Shown in pieces: positions 37,000 through 45,887 of a DNA stretch of 64,000 bases. Source of the DNA: Sphingomonas crusticola (GTDB lineage: Bacteria; Pseudomonadota; Alphaproteobacteria; Sphingomonadales; Sphingomonadaceae); contig NZ_QTJP01000001.1 in NCBI RefSeq assembly GCF_003391115.1, positions 992,001 to 1,056,000 on the forward strand. The letters run 5' to 3'. The notes below the pieces were generated by a model. It worked only from the letters and a program-made list of their open reading frames with translations. It searched no databases and was not told the DNA's origin. How positions within the stretch are numbered: position 1 is the stretch's first letter; each line of letters begins with the position of its first letter. The translations under genes were made by a program, and so were the position numbers.

Positions 37000-38805
37000 C
37001 TAGTGGTTGTCGCGCGGCAGGCCCTTGGTCTGGGCGATGCGCTGATATTTCTCGCTGCCTTCCAGGATCGCGCCCTTATCCATCTGCCCGACCAAGGCGC
37101 GCTGGATCTCCTGCCAGGGCGTTTGGGAAGCCGGATAAGGATAGCCACCGTTGACCTCCAGCGCCTCACGGCGGCGCTGCAGCTCGGCCGCGTCGACCAG
37201 CATATCGGCCCGCCCCTTGGCGAGGTCGATCCGCACGCGATCGCCGGTCTGAAGCAGCGCCAGCCCACCCATCGCCGCCGCTTCGGGCGAGGCGTTGAGA
37301 ATCGAGGGCGAGCCGCTTGTGCCCGACTGCCGGCCATCGCCGATGCAGGGTAAGGCATGGATGCCTTCTTCGATCAGATAGGCCGGTGGGCGCATGTTGA
37401 CCACCTCAGCCGCGCCAGGATAGCCGATCGGCCCGGCGCCGCGCATGAACAGTACCGTATCAGTGGTGATCCCGGTCGCCGGATCGTCGATCCGGCGGTG
37501 ATAATCCTCTGGCCCGTCGAACACTACCGCCGGCCCTTCGAATGCCTCAGGGTCATCCGGATTGGAGAGATAGCGTGCGCGGAAATGCGGGCTGATCACG
37601 CTCGTCTTCATGATCGCAGCGTCGAACAAATTCCCGCTTAGCACGATAAAACCTGCGTCCGTCATCAGCGGCTGACCGAAGCGGCGGATGACGCGATCGT
37701 CCTCGATCGTCGCATCGCGGCAATTGTCACCAATGGTGCGCCCATTGGCGGTGATCACGTCCTCGCGGATCAGCCCCTGCTTCATCAGCTCACTGACGAC
37801 CGCAGGTACGCTACCGGCGCGATAATAATCTTCGCCAAGATACTCGCCGGCCGGCTGCAGATTGACCAACAGCGGCACTTTATGCCCGAACTCCTGCCAA
37901 TCCTTGAGCGTGAGCTCGGCACCGACATGGCGCGCGATCGCCTGGAGATGGATCGGCGCATTGGTCGATCCCCCGATGGCCGAGTTGACGACGATCGCAT
38001 TGAGGAAGGCGTCGCGGGTCATGATGTCGGACGGCTTCAAATCTTCCGCCACCATCTCGACGATGCGTTTGCCGGTGCGATAGGCCGCCTCCTGCCGATC
38101 GCGATACGGTGCCGGGATCGCGGCCGTGCCGGGCAACATCATGCCGAGGGCTTCCGCCAGGCTGTTCATGGTGCTGGCGGTACCCATCGTATTGCAGAAG
38201 CCGGTCGACGGTGCGGACGAGGCGACGAGCTTGATGAAGCCTTGTCCGTCGATTTCTCCGGTCGCGAGCAACTCGCGCGCCTTCCATACGATCGTTCCGG
38301 ATCCGGTGCGCTCCCCCTTGAACCAGCCATTGAGCATCGGCCCGACCGACAGGGCGATGGCAGGCAGGTTCACGGTCGCTGCCGCCATCAGCAACGCGGG
38401 CGTCGTCTTGTCGCAGCCGGTGGTCAGGACCACGCCGTCAATCGGGTAACCGTACAGGGCTTCGACAAGGCCGAGATAGGCAAGGTTGCGATCGAGCCCG
38501 GCGGTGGGCCGCTTGCCGGTTTCCTGGATCGGATGAACCGGAAACTCCAGCGCGATCCCCCCAGCCTCGCGGATGCCTTCGCGAATGCGCTCGGCAAGCA
38601 CGAGGTGATGCCGATTGCATGGCGACAGATCCGATCCGGTCTGGGCGATGCCGATGATTGGCTTGCCCGACTGCAACTCTTCCAGGCTCAACCCGTAATT
38701 GAGATACCGTTCCAGATAGAGAGCGGTCATGTCGATATTGTCGGGATTATCGAACCAGGCGCGGGAACGGAGTTTGGCGTTCCCGGGCGGGTCACGGTCG
38801 GTCAT
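37000..38805 (-). CDS. IlvD/EDD-family sugar-acid dehydratase (probable L-arabinonate dehydratase)
   Basis: A 601-residue Fe-S dehydratase that removes water from an aldonic acid, giving a 2-keto-3-deoxy acid. The three cluster cysteines are present: Cys63 ([10 protein letters not shown]), Cys131 ([12 protein letters not shown]) and Cys204 ([10 protein letters not shown]). [18 protein letters not shown] and [19 protein letters not shown] are further family motifs. Within IlvD/EDD it resembles pentonate dehydratases rather than the branched-chain enzyme. With the 1-dehydrogenase and AraD1-like gene nearby it gives steps of the non-phosphorylative L-arabinose route. It is convergent with the GntR gene and divergent from the permease. 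Confidence 0.9.
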   Translation of the reverse strand: MTDRDPPGNAKLRSRAWFDNPDNIDMTALYLERYLNYGLSLEELQSGKPIIGIAQTGSDLSPCNRHHLVLAERIREGIREAGGIALEFPVHPIQETGKRPTAGLDRNLAYLGLVEALYGYPIDGVVLTTGCDKTTPALLMAAATVNLPAIALSVGPMLNGWFKGERTGSGTIVWKARELLATGEIDGQGFIKLVASSAPSTGFCNTMGTASTMNSLAEALGMMLPGTAAIPAPYRDRQEAAYRTGKRIVEMVAEDLKPSDIMTRDAFLNAIVVNSAIGGSTNAPIHLQAIARHVGAELTLKDWQEFGHKVPLLVNLQPAGEYLGEDYYRAGSVPAVVSELMKQGLIREDVITANGRTIGDNCRDATIEDDRVIRRFGQPLMTDAGFIVLSGNLFDAAIMKTSVISPHFRARYLSNPDDPEAFEGPAVVFDGPEDYHRRIDDPATGITTDTVLFMRGAGPIGYPGAAEVVNMRPPAYLIEEGIHALPCIGDGRQSGTSGSPSILNASPEAAAMGGLALLQTGDRVRIDLAKGRADMLVDAAELQRRREALEVNGGYPYPASQTPWQEIQRALVGQMDKGAILEGSEKYQRIAQTKGLPRDNH

Positions 38806-39279
38806 GTTCTTACTTTCGAGATGCTAAGCGCGGACTGACGGAAAAAGAATAGATCATCATATTGTGGTAGGTCGCCGCCATATCCAGCGGGGCAGACCCG
38901 AATTTTGTCGGGCTTGGCGTACCGGAAAGACCTTTCGCGCCATCCCTGCCTCGTTCTGTTGCCGGCATGCATAGCCGGAGTTACCAACTGCCGTACCGTT
39001 CGGGAAGTTGCCCGTATAGGGTTGAAGTCTATACCGATTGCTCGATATTTTAATCACATCGGCGGCCGGCGGGTTATACGGGCTGCGCTCGGCATCTCTG
39101 CCCGATGCTGGGCCCGTCGTTGCACTAACCGGTAAGGCGGAACTCGCCCCTCCTCTCCGCATCGCTTCTCCCTCCGCCATAGACGCCCATTGACGGGTTT
39201 GATGAGGCTTTATACTCAGACAAAAGCAAAAGGGAATAAACCCGGTCAGCTTTCGGCTGATCATCGCAGAGGATGAAGT
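38806..39279. promoter_or_regulatory. 474-nt divergent region with promoter and operator site 4
   Basis: No convincing gene is seen here. A sigma70-like promoter for the permease may be TTGACG (39190-39195) and TATACT (39211-39216), spacer a short 15 bp. Operator site 4 is TACTCAGACAA (39213-39223), reading TTGTCTGAGTA on the minus strand, overlapping that -10. The remaining sequence is unremarkable apart from a 28-codon frame beginning at 38968 without a ribosome binding site. Confidence 0.5.
39213..39223. promoter_or_regulatory. Operator site 4, TTGTCTGAGTA on the minus strand
   Basis: Fourth copy of the motif, 57 nt upstream of the sugar permease start. It shares 10 of 11 bases with site 2 and the left 8 bases with site 3. 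Overlap with a -10-like TATACT suggests repression. Confidence 0.55.
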
Positions 39280-40590
39280 ATGGCCGGACCGGCGGGTTTG
39301 ACGCCCCATTCGACTGGTGCCTCCGGGGCCGCGCCGTCCTATCGCGCCGCGCTGACGCTCCTCGCCACATTATTCTTCATGTGGGGCTTTATCACCGTCA
39401 TCAACAACACGCTGCTGCCGCACCTCAGAAGCGTCTTCGACCTCAACTATACCCAGACGACATTGATCGAAAGCGTATGGTTCATCGCCTATTTCGTGGC
39501 GTCGATCCCTTCCGCCAAGCTGATCGAGCGGATCGGCTATCAAAAGTCACTGGTCGTCGGCCTCCTTGTAATGGCGGCGGGCGCGCTCGGCATGGTGCTC
39601 GCGGCCAGCCTTCCCTCCTATGGGGTGACCCTGGTCATGCTGTTCGTGATCGCAAGCGGAATCACGCTGCTGCAGGTCGCGGCCAACCCCTATGTTGCCG
39701 TCGTCGGCCCGCCGCAAACCGCATCCTCCCGGCTCAATCTCGTCCAGGCGCTCAACTCCGCCGGGACTATGTTGGCGCCCTTATTTGGCGCTTACCTGAT
39801 CTTGGGCCGCTCCGTTGGCGGCACGGTCGCGGAAGGCACGGTACTGACCCCGGCCGAACGATTGGCCGACGCGCATTCCGTGGTCTTGCCTTACGTCCTG
39901 GTCGCAATCGTGCTGGTGGTGCTGGCGGTAGCGATCGCGCGCTTTCCACTGCCGGCGATGGGTTCGGCGACGAGCCGGCTAGCGAAGGAAGAGCGCAGGC
40001 ATCATTCGCTCTGGCGCCACCGCAATCTCGTATTCGGTATTCCCGCGATCTTCATTTATCTGATCGCGGAAATCGGTGTCGCCAATCTGTTCGTCAACTT
40101 CGTGAGCCAGCCCGATATCGCCAACCTCACGCATGAGCATGCGGGCCGCTACCTCACGTTCTTGTGGGGGGGCATGATGATCGGCCGTTTCGCCGGTTCC
40201 GCTATCATGCAGAAAGTACGCCCCGAAACCCTGCTCGCTGTCTTTTCGGTGGGCGCCTTCCTGGTGATGATGATCACCGTCTTCGCCCACGGCCCGGTGG
40301 CGATGTGGTCGTTAATCCTGGTGGGCCTGTTTCACTCGATTATGTTCCCGACCATCTTCACGCTCGGCATCCGAGGGCTTGGGCCGCTGACCGAGGAAGG
40401 GTCGGGCCTGCTGATCATGGCGATCGCGGGCGGGGCGCTGGTTGTCGTCCAAGGCAAGCTCGCCGATGCCTATGGCTTGCAATGGTCTTTCCTGTTGACC
40501 GCGGCCTGCGAGCTCTACGTCCTGTTCTACGCCTTATGGGGCAGCCGCCCGACCAATGCGGTTGAGGATGCGGGGCAGACCGGGGGCTGA
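39280..40590 (+). CDS. FHS-family sugar:H+ permease (FucP/GluP-like)
   Basis: A 436-residue inner-membrane transporter with 12 predicted helices. FFMWGFITVINNTLLPHL at the first helix and SGITLLQVAANPYVAVVGPP near 125 are hallmark motifs of the fucose/galactose/glucose:H+ symporter family, as are SRLNLVQALNSAGTMLAPLF and ALVVVQGKLADAYGLQWSFL. Family members take up neutral hexoses or fucose; the context points to L-arabinose. The start ATG 39280 has AGAGGATGAAG upstream. It is divergent from the dehydratase and carries operator site 4 in its promoter. Confidence 0.92.
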   Translation: MAGPAGLTPHSTGASGAAPSYRAALTLLATLFFMWGFITVINNTLLPHLRSVFDLNYTQTTLIESVWFIAYFVASIPSAKLIERIGYQKSLVVGLLVMAAGALGMVLAASLPSYGVTLVMLFVIASGITLLQVAANPYVAVVGPPQTASSRLNLVQALNSAGTMLAPLFGAYLILGRSVGGTVAEGTVLTPAERLADAHSVVLPYVLVAIVLVVLAVAIARFPLPAMGSATSRLAKEERRHHSLWRHRNLVFGIPAIFIYLIAEIGVANLFVNFVSQPDIANLTHEHAGRYLTFLWGGMMIGRFAGSAIMQKVRPETLLAVFSVGAFLVMMITVFAHGPVAMWSLILVGLFHSIMFPTIFTLGIRGLGPLTEEGSGLLIMAIAGGALVVVQGKLADAYGLQWSFLLTAACELYVLFYALWGSRPTNAVEDAGQTGG

Positions 40591-40648
40591 GGGAGCGAAC
40601 TTACGGCGTTGCCAGCATCGGTGCCGGGCGGGCACATGCTGCGCATCC

Positions 40649-41686
40649 CTAAGCTGCGATACGACCACGCATCGTTTCAAAAGGACAAAGCCCGGCGAGA
40701 AATTGATCGGTGCACGCGTCCCAGCTGTAGCGACGGCCCTCCACCGCACAAGCAGATGGTTGCGCGGTAAGAGCGAGACTGATTGCCGCGGCGAGATCCT
40801 CGTCCAGCGCCCCCACCCGGCGGCTGGCTCCGCCGACGATATCGAGCGGACCTTGGACCGGAAAAGCGGCGATCGGCGTGCCGGCCGCCAGCGCCTCTAT
40901 CATGACCAGCCCAAACGTATCGGTCCGGCTCGGAAAGACGAAGACGTCGGCGGAGGCATAAGCTGACGCCAACTCGGCACCGTGCAAGGGCCCGAGGAAA
41001 TGAGCATTGGGATAGCGCCGTTCCAGCTGCGCGCGCGCCGGGCCGTCGCCGACGATTACCTTCGATCCGCCGACCGGGGCGTCGAGGAATGCGTCAATAT
41101 TCTTCTCGACGGCGACCCGTCCAACATACAGCTGAATCGGCCGCGGAAGGCCGGCCATGGCGGTGAGGCCAAGTGTGCCGGGTGTAAACAGATCAAGGTC
41201 GACGCCGCGCGACCAGGCGTGCGTCTGCGGCAAGCCGTGATGGGCGAGCTCCTTTGCAAGGGCCGCGGTCGCGACCATGATCCTGGCAGCAGGCGCATGG
41301 AAACGCCGGACGATCGGCCAGAACCAGCCCGAGGGCAGCCCCGTACGCAACGCCACATAATCGGGGAAACGGGTGTGAAAGGATGTCGAGAAAGGCAAAC
41401 CTCGATCAAGACACCAGCGTCGGGCCGACCAACCAAGCGGGCCCTCCGTCGCGATATGAATCGCGTCCGGGCGGAAAGCTTCCAGCCGCCGTTCGGTTTC
41501 ACGACCGGCGCCAATTGCCAAGCGGATTTCGGGATAACTCGGACACGGGATCGTGCGGAACTGATCGGGCGTGATCGTCTCGACGCTGTGGCCGCGCGAC
41601 CGCAGCCGTACGACTGTGGTCTCGAGCGTCCGCACCACCCCGTTCACCTGCGGACGCCATGCGTCGGAGATCAGCGCAATCTTCAT
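40649..41686 (-). CDS. GT4 glycosyltransferase (mannosyl/lipid type)
   Basis: A 345-residue GT-B enzyme. The N-terminus ISDAWRPQVNGVVRTLETTV and HIATEGPLGWSARR are typical of GT4 proteins related to the mannosyl- and sulfoquinovosyl-transferases that glycosylate lipids. The donor-binding region has LYVGRVAVEKNIDAFLDAPV, and the C-terminal FPSRTDTFGLVMIEALAAGT holds the EX7E-like pair. Its start overlaps the stop of the LpxH-like gene (ATGA at 41683-41686), so the two form one unit. A role in glycolipid synthesis is the inference. Confidence 0.87.
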   Translation of the reverse strand: MKIALISDAWRPQVNGVVRTLETTVVRLRSRGHSVETITPDQFRTIPCPSYPEIRLAIGAGRETERRLEAFRPDAIHIATEGPLGWSARRWCLDRGLPFSTSFHTRFPDYVALRTGLPSGWFWPIVRRFHAPAARIMVATAALAKELAHHGLPQTHAWSRGVDLDLFTPGTLGLTAMAGLPRPIQLYVGRVAVEKNIDAFLDAPVGGSKVIVGDGPARAQLERRYPNAHFLGPLHGAELASAYASADVFVFPSRTDTFGLVMIEALAAGTPIAAFPVQGPLDIVGGASRRVGALDEDLAAAISLALTAQPSACAVEGRRYSWDACTDQFLAGLCPFETMRGRIAA

Positions 41687-42615
41687 GCCGGTACGAGCGC
41701 GAGGGGGGACATCGCTTTTTTCGGGACCGCACCTGCCGCCTCACTTCGCTTATGCTCTGCCCAATCGATGATCTCCATCCGACCGTCTTCATGCTCGGTC
41801 AGGGCGGTGCAGCTCTCCACCCAATCGCCATCATTGTAATAAGTGATGTCGCCAAACTGGCGGATTTCCGCCGAGTGGATGTGACCGCACACCACGCCGT
41901 CGACGTGCCGCTCGGCGGCGGCGTGCGCCACCACCTCCTCGAACTTCGAGATGAACTGGACCGCATTCTTGACGCGCTTCTTGAGATGCGCGGCGAGCGA
42001 CCAATAAGGCAGGCCAAAGCGGCGCCGGACGAAATTCACCGCCGAATTCGCCTTGAGCAGGAATTCGTAGGCGCTGTCCCCGAGGAAGGCGAGCCACTTG
42101 GCGTAAAGCACGATGCTGTCGAACTGATCCCCATGCAGCACCAGCAACCGGCGGCCGTCCGCCGTCTCGTGGATCGCCTCGCTCACCACGGTGACGTCGC
42201 CGAACGCGAGGCCGGTATAGTCGCGCAGCACCTCGTCATGGTTGCCGGGCACGTAAACTACATGAGTGCCGCGCTTCGCCATCTTGAGAATACAGCGGAC
42301 GACATCGTTATGCTGGGGTGGCCAATACCATCCCTTGCGCAGCCGCCAAGCATCGATGATGTCGCCGACCAGGTAAAGCGTGTCGCACTCGATCGACTTC
42401 AGGAAATCGAGCAGCAATTCCGCATTGCAGCCCGGGGTGCCAAGATGGATATCAGAGATCCACACGGTGCGATAACGCGTACGCTGGCGCGGCGCGGGTT
42501 TGGGATCAGCATCGTCGTCGAGCCAGGCCGGTAGCGATGTCGGCGCCGAAAAAGGCTTCTTAGGGCCGGAGGGAGACGTGCGAAACGCCATCGGGAGATC
42601 TGGGAGAGAGGCCAA
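41683..42615 (-). CDS. LpxH-like calcineurin-type phosphoesterase
   Basis: A 310-residue binuclear-metal phosphoesterase. The five metal motifs are all present: WISDIHLGT (54-60), VGDIIDAWRLRKGW near 82, VPGNHDEVLR near 122, LLVLHGDQFDSIV near 157 and VCGHIHSAEIR near 240. This is the UDP-2,3-diacylglucosamine diphosphatase family, but members are also found with glycolipid genes. The best start is TTG at 42613-42615, because GAGGAG lies 7 nt upstream; ATG 42591 has no ribosome binding site. The first 45 residues are a low-complexity Pro/Ser extension. It is coupled to the GT4 gene and divergent from the methyltransferase gene. Confidence 0.88.
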   Translation of the reverse strand: MASLPDLPMAFRTSPSGPKKPFSAPTSLPAWLDDDADPKPAPRQRTRYRTVWISDIHLGTPGCNAELLLDFLKSIECDTLYLVGDIIDAWRLRKGWYWPPQHNDVVRCILKMAKRGTHVVYVPGNHDEVLRDYTGLAFGDVTVVSEAIHETADGRRLLVLHGDQFDSIVLYAKWLAFLGDSAYEFLLKANSAVNFVRRRFGLPYWSLAAHLKKRVKNAVQFISKFEEVVAHAAAERHVDGVVCGHIHSAEIRQFGDITYYNDGDWVESCTALTEHEDGRMEIIDWAEHKRSEAAGAVPKKAMSPLALVPA

Positions 42616-42790
42616 GCTTTCACTCCTCGCGCCGTTTCAATGGGCTCGCCTCTAGTACAGCCTGATGAAAGCCCGGGGTCAGTCTTGTGGCAGAATGATG
42701 AAGCAGCGCGTGTCTCGTGCCCTTTGTAACAAAACCGTGATCATCCCGTCGCGTTTCTGTCGCCGAACTGACCGATAGCCTTTCTCCAGC

Positions 42791-43438
42791 ATGGGAGAAC
42801 GGCGCGTGGAAACAGTGATGCAAACGCGATCGGTGGCGGCAGCCTATGATCGTTGGGCGCCCATCTATGATCTTGTCTTTGGCGCCGTTTTTCGGCGCGG
42901 TCGTGGCATCGCGATCGAGGCCGCGAACCGGGTTGGCGGACGCGTGCTGGAAGTCGGCGTCGGCACGGGCATCTCGCTGCCTTATTACAGCAAGCGTTGC
43001 ACGCTCTACGGCGTCGACATTTCGGACGGTATTCTCGCCAAGGCCCGGGCCCGCGCCGAGTTGCTCGACAATGTCGAGGCGATCGCGGTGATGGACGCCG
43101 AAGACCTCAAGTTCGCGAACGGCGCGTTCGACGTGGTCGTTGCGCAATATGTCGTCACCGCCGTGCCCAACCCGGAACGCGCGCTCGACGAATTCGCGCG
43201 TACCGTCCGCCGGGGCGGCGAGATCATCATCACCACCCGCATCGGTGCCGGCAAGGGCCTGCGCGGCGGTATCGAGAAAGCCTTGATGCCGGTTACCAGT
43301 CGCCTGGGCTTCCGCACCGAATTCCCGTTCGAACGCTATGCCGATTGGGCGATGCAGAACGGGAACGTCGAACTGATCGAGCGCAGCCCCCTTCCCCCGC
43401 TCGGCCATTTCGAGCTTCTCCGCTTCCGCAAGAACTGA
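42791..43438 (+). CDS. Class I SAM methyltransferase, PmtA-like (phospholipid N-methyltransferase)
   Basis: A 215-residue enzyme with the SAM motif VLEVGVGTGISLPYYSKRC near residue 53, the acidic YGVDISDGILAKARARA, and FDVVVAQYVVTAVPNPERAL near 113. The pattern RWAPIYDLVFGAVFRRGR at the N-terminus is that of Rhodobacter-type phosphatidylethanolamine N-methyltransferases, which add methyl groups towards phosphatidylcholine. The start could be ATG 42791, GTG 42806 or ATG 42818. It is followed after 11 nt by the membrane-protein gene. Substrate not proven. Confidence 0.87.
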   Translation: MGERRVETVMQTRSVAAAYDRWAPIYDLVFGAVFRRGRGIAIEAANRVGGRVLEVGVGTGISLPYYSKRCTLYGVDISDGILAKARARAELLDNVEAIAVMDAEDLKFANGAFDVVVAQYVVTAVPNPERALDEFARTVRRGGEIIITTRIGAGKGLRGGIEKALMPVTSRLGFRTEFPFERYADWAMQNGNVELIERSPLPPLGHFELLRFRKN

Positions 43439-43449
43439 ACGGATTTTGC

Positions 43450-44085
43450 ATGACCGACACGCTGTCTCACTCCACGGGCAAGATCGCCGCCTTTCGCGCG
43501 CAGCTCGACGAACAGCGCTGGGATGATCACCGTTATTATCATCACAGCACTATCAACCAGAGCCTGCACTTCCTGAGCGCGAGCACCTTCATCGGCGCCT
43601 ATATCCTGATGTTCCACGATCCGGCGCTGGCGAGCCTGCTCGGCTGGTGCGTTGCGATGACCAGCCGACAGGCGGGCCACTTCTTCTTTGAGCCCAAGGG
43701 CTTTGACACGGTCAACGATGTGACCCACCAGCATAAGGAGGAGATCAAGGTCGGCTATAATCTCGTTCGCAAGGTCGTCTTCATGACGATGTGGGCGCTG
43801 ATGCCGCTGCTCCTGCTGGTCAGCCCGACATTGTTCGGCCTCTTCGCCCCGATCCCCGGTCCGATGGGGTTCCTGCGCCATGTTGGCCTAATGTGGCTGG
43901 CGCTCGGCATCGGCGGGCTGCTCTTCCGCACGTTTCAATTGTTCTTTGTACGCGATGTACCAACGGGGCTGGTGTGGGCGGCAAAGATCATCACCGACCC
44001 GTTCAACGATTTCATTCAATATCGGCACGCGCCGGTGCGGCTGCTGAAGGGCGAACGCCTCGACGCCGGTATCGCGACGCGTTGA
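43450..44085 (+). CDS. Multi-spanning membrane protein of unknown function
   Basis: A 211-residue inner-membrane protein with about four hydrophobic segments (LHFLSASTFIGAYILMFH, ASLLGWCVAMTSRQAGHFFF, ALMPLLLLVSPTLFGLF, VGLMWLALGIGGLLFRTFQL). Histidine- and acid-rich stretches sit at the membrane surface (RYYHHSTINQ, GHFFFEPKGFDTVND, THQHKEEIKVG); scattered histidines near membranes are also found in fatty-acid hydroxylase/desaturase-like enzymes, but the standard histidine boxes are not clear. It begins 11 nt after the methyltransferase and so likely works on the same lipid. No family name recognised. Confidence 0.8.
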   Translation: MTDTLSHSTGKIAAFRAQLDEQRWDDHRYYHHSTINQSLHFLSASTFIGAYILMFHDPALASLLGWCVAMTSRQAGHFFFEPKGFDTVNDVTHQHKEEIKVGYNLVRKVVFMTMWALMPLLLLVSPTLFGLFAPIPGPMGFLRHVGLMWLALGIGGLLFRTFQLFFVRDVPTGLVWAAKIITDPFNDFIQYRHAPVRLLKGERLDAGIATR

Positions 44086-44103
44086 ACGGGGAAAATCGTC
44101 TCA

Positions 44104-44189
44104 TCCGTTCGTGCTGAGCCTGTCGAAGCACTGCCCTCTCAGCGGCAGCGAAAAAAGTGCAGCCCTTCGACAAGCTCACAGCGAACGGA
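44104..44189. repeat. Sphingomonad-type palindromic intergenic repeat
   Basis: TCCGTTCGTGCTGAGCCTGT (from 44104) and its near complement ending at 44189 (CAAGCTCACAGCGAACGGA) form long imperfect arms around an 86-nt element with GTCGAAG/CTTCGAC inside. The wording matches a palindromic repeat I associate with sphingomonad intergenic regions. It sits between convergent genes and may also end transcription. Confidence 0.65.
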
Positions 44190-44205
44190 GAATCTCTTGT
44201 TGCCT

Positions 44206-45855
44206 CTACCAGCCGAGCCGCTTCGCGATCAGCTCACGCAGGATGCCGCGGCGGACCTGCTTGTTGGTGGCGCCTGCGGGATGCCACCACCAGCCGTTCG
44301 CCGCCATGCGCTGCGCCGCGCGAGTGAAGCGCTCGACCACCGCGTCGAAATCGGCGTCGCTATAGTTGAGACTGAAAATGATGCGGCCGGTACCCACCCA
44401 GCTCAGAAGCAGCCCTTCTTCGCGCAGATAATATTGCAGCATCCAGTTGAAGCGCGAGGGCACGGTATAAATTATGGTCCAGATCGACGACAGGTTGGCG
44501 ACGCGCACCGGCAGCCCCGCCGCCTCCAGGCTGGCATTCATGCGAGCTGCGCGGCCGTTCCAGCGCTCGTCGAGCCCGTCATACAGCGCCTGTGTTTCCG
44601 GCAGGTCGAGCGCGCGCAGGAACGCGTTGGTCGTCGCCATCACATAGGGATGCGCGTTGAATGTGCCGCGGGCGAAGCAGATATCGACCGGCCGGTCCGC
44701 GCGAAAGCGCTTCATCAGCGCCGCCTTGCCGACCAGCACCCCGATCGGCAGGCCGCCGCCCAGCGTCTTGCCGTAGGTCACCATATCCGGCCGGATGCCG
44801 AAATATTCGGCGGCGCCGCCGCGTGCGATCCTAAAGCCGGTAAAGACGTCATCGAGGATCAGCACGATCCCGCGCTCGCGGCAGACTTCCGCCAGGCGGG
44901 CCAACCATTCCACATAGCCGTTGCGATGAAAGGCAGCGCTACGGCTGCCATCCACCAATGTGTTGTCGGAAGGCGCTGCCGCATTGGGATGAAGCGCCTG
45001 CAGGGGGTTGATCAGCACGCAGGCAATGTCGTGCCGCGTCGCCAAGGTGCGCAACGCCTTTTCGGACATTTCAGCCAGGGTGAAGGTTCGGTCGGCCGAA
45101 ACCGGGTTGCCGATGCCCGGCTGCACATCGCCCCACCAGCCGTGATAGGCGCCGCAGAAGCGCACGACACGGCTGCGCCGCGTGTGATAGCGGGCAAGGC
45201 GCACGGCCTGCATCACCGCTTCCGTGCCCGACATGTGGAACGAGACCTCGTCGAGGCCAGTCAGCGCCCGCAGGCGCGCGACATTGTCGGCCACGACCGG
45301 ATGCATCGCGCCGAGCACGGGACCGAGCCCGCCAACCTGCGCGACCGCCTCGACAATCATCGCCTTGTAGGCATCGTAGCCGAGCAGGTTGACGCCGTAG
45401 GAGCCGGCGAGGTCGTAGAAATCATTGCCGTCGAGATCGGTGACGGTGACCCCGTGCGAGCGCTCGACGAACGCGCCGACGCCGAGTTGCTCGCGCACCA
45501 CCTTCGCGAACTGGAACGGCACGCGATAGCTGCCGGTGAATTGCAGGTCGGACAGGCCCTCGCGCGTCTCGGCGGTGAGCGCGCGGCTTTTCGGAAAACG
45601 CTCGGCGAACAGCGCCGCCAGCCGGTGGAAGCCTTGTTCGCGTTTATGCACCACATCCTCGGGCGCACCGTCGCAGCGGAAGAATGTGGCTTCGTCATAA
45701 TCGAGCGCAGGGATCAGCCCGGCGACGCGCCGCGACCATTTGGAATGGCCGGCCAGCGAGCGGTGTTTCGCTTGAGACAGCAAAAGGCGGCGTCGGCCAG
45801 CGGTAGCGCCGAGCCCGACCGATCCAGCCGCGAGGAAGGCGAGAGACCAGTTCAT
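44206..45855 (-). CDS. Class III aminotransferase (GSA-aminomutase-like) with N-terminal membrane anchor
   Basis: A 549-residue PLP enzyme. ATG 45855 is chosen although its ribosome binding site is weak. Residues 1-20 (MNWSLAFLAAGSVGLGATAG) form one membrane segment or signal, followed by about 90 extra residues before the aminotransferase fold. The PLP lysine is Lys363 in TYGKTLGGGLPIG, with VLILDDVFTGFR holding the cofactor Asp and FHMSGTEAVMQAVRLARYHT the phosphate-binding part. The EPxxG-like element of glutamate-1-semialdehyde aminomutase is altered to INPLQALHPN, so heme synthesis is unlikely. It is divergent from the decarboxylase with 32 nt between start codons. Confidence 0.85.
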   Translation of the reverse strand: MNWSLAFLAAGSVGLGATAGRRRLLLSQAKHRSLAGHSKWSRRVAGLIPALDYDEATFFRCDGAPEDVVHKREQGFHRLAALFAERFPKSRALTAETREGLSDLQFTGSYRVPFQFAKVVREQLGVGAFVERSHGVTVTDLDGNDFYDLAGSYGVNLLGYDAYKAMIVEAVAQVGGLGPVLGAMHPVVADNVARLRALTGLDEVSFHMSGTEAVMQAVRLARYHTRRSRVVRFCGAYHGWWGDVQPGIGNPVSADRTFTLAEMSEKALRTLATRHDIACVLINPLQALHPNAAAPSDNTLVDGSRSAAFHRNGYVEWLARLAEVCRERGIVLILDDVFTGFRIARGGAAEYFGIRPDMVTYGKTLGGGLPIGVLVGKAALMKRFRADRPVDICFARGTFNAHPYVMATTNAFLRALDLPETQALYDGLDERWNGRAARMNASLEAAGLPVRVANLSSIWTIIYTVPSRFNWMLQYYLREEGLLLSWVGTGRIIFSLNYSDADFDAVVERFTRAAQRMAANGWWWHPAGATNKQVRRGILRELIAKRLGW

Positions 45856-45887
45856 GACTTTTGCTACCGCCTTTTGGCAACGGGAAT

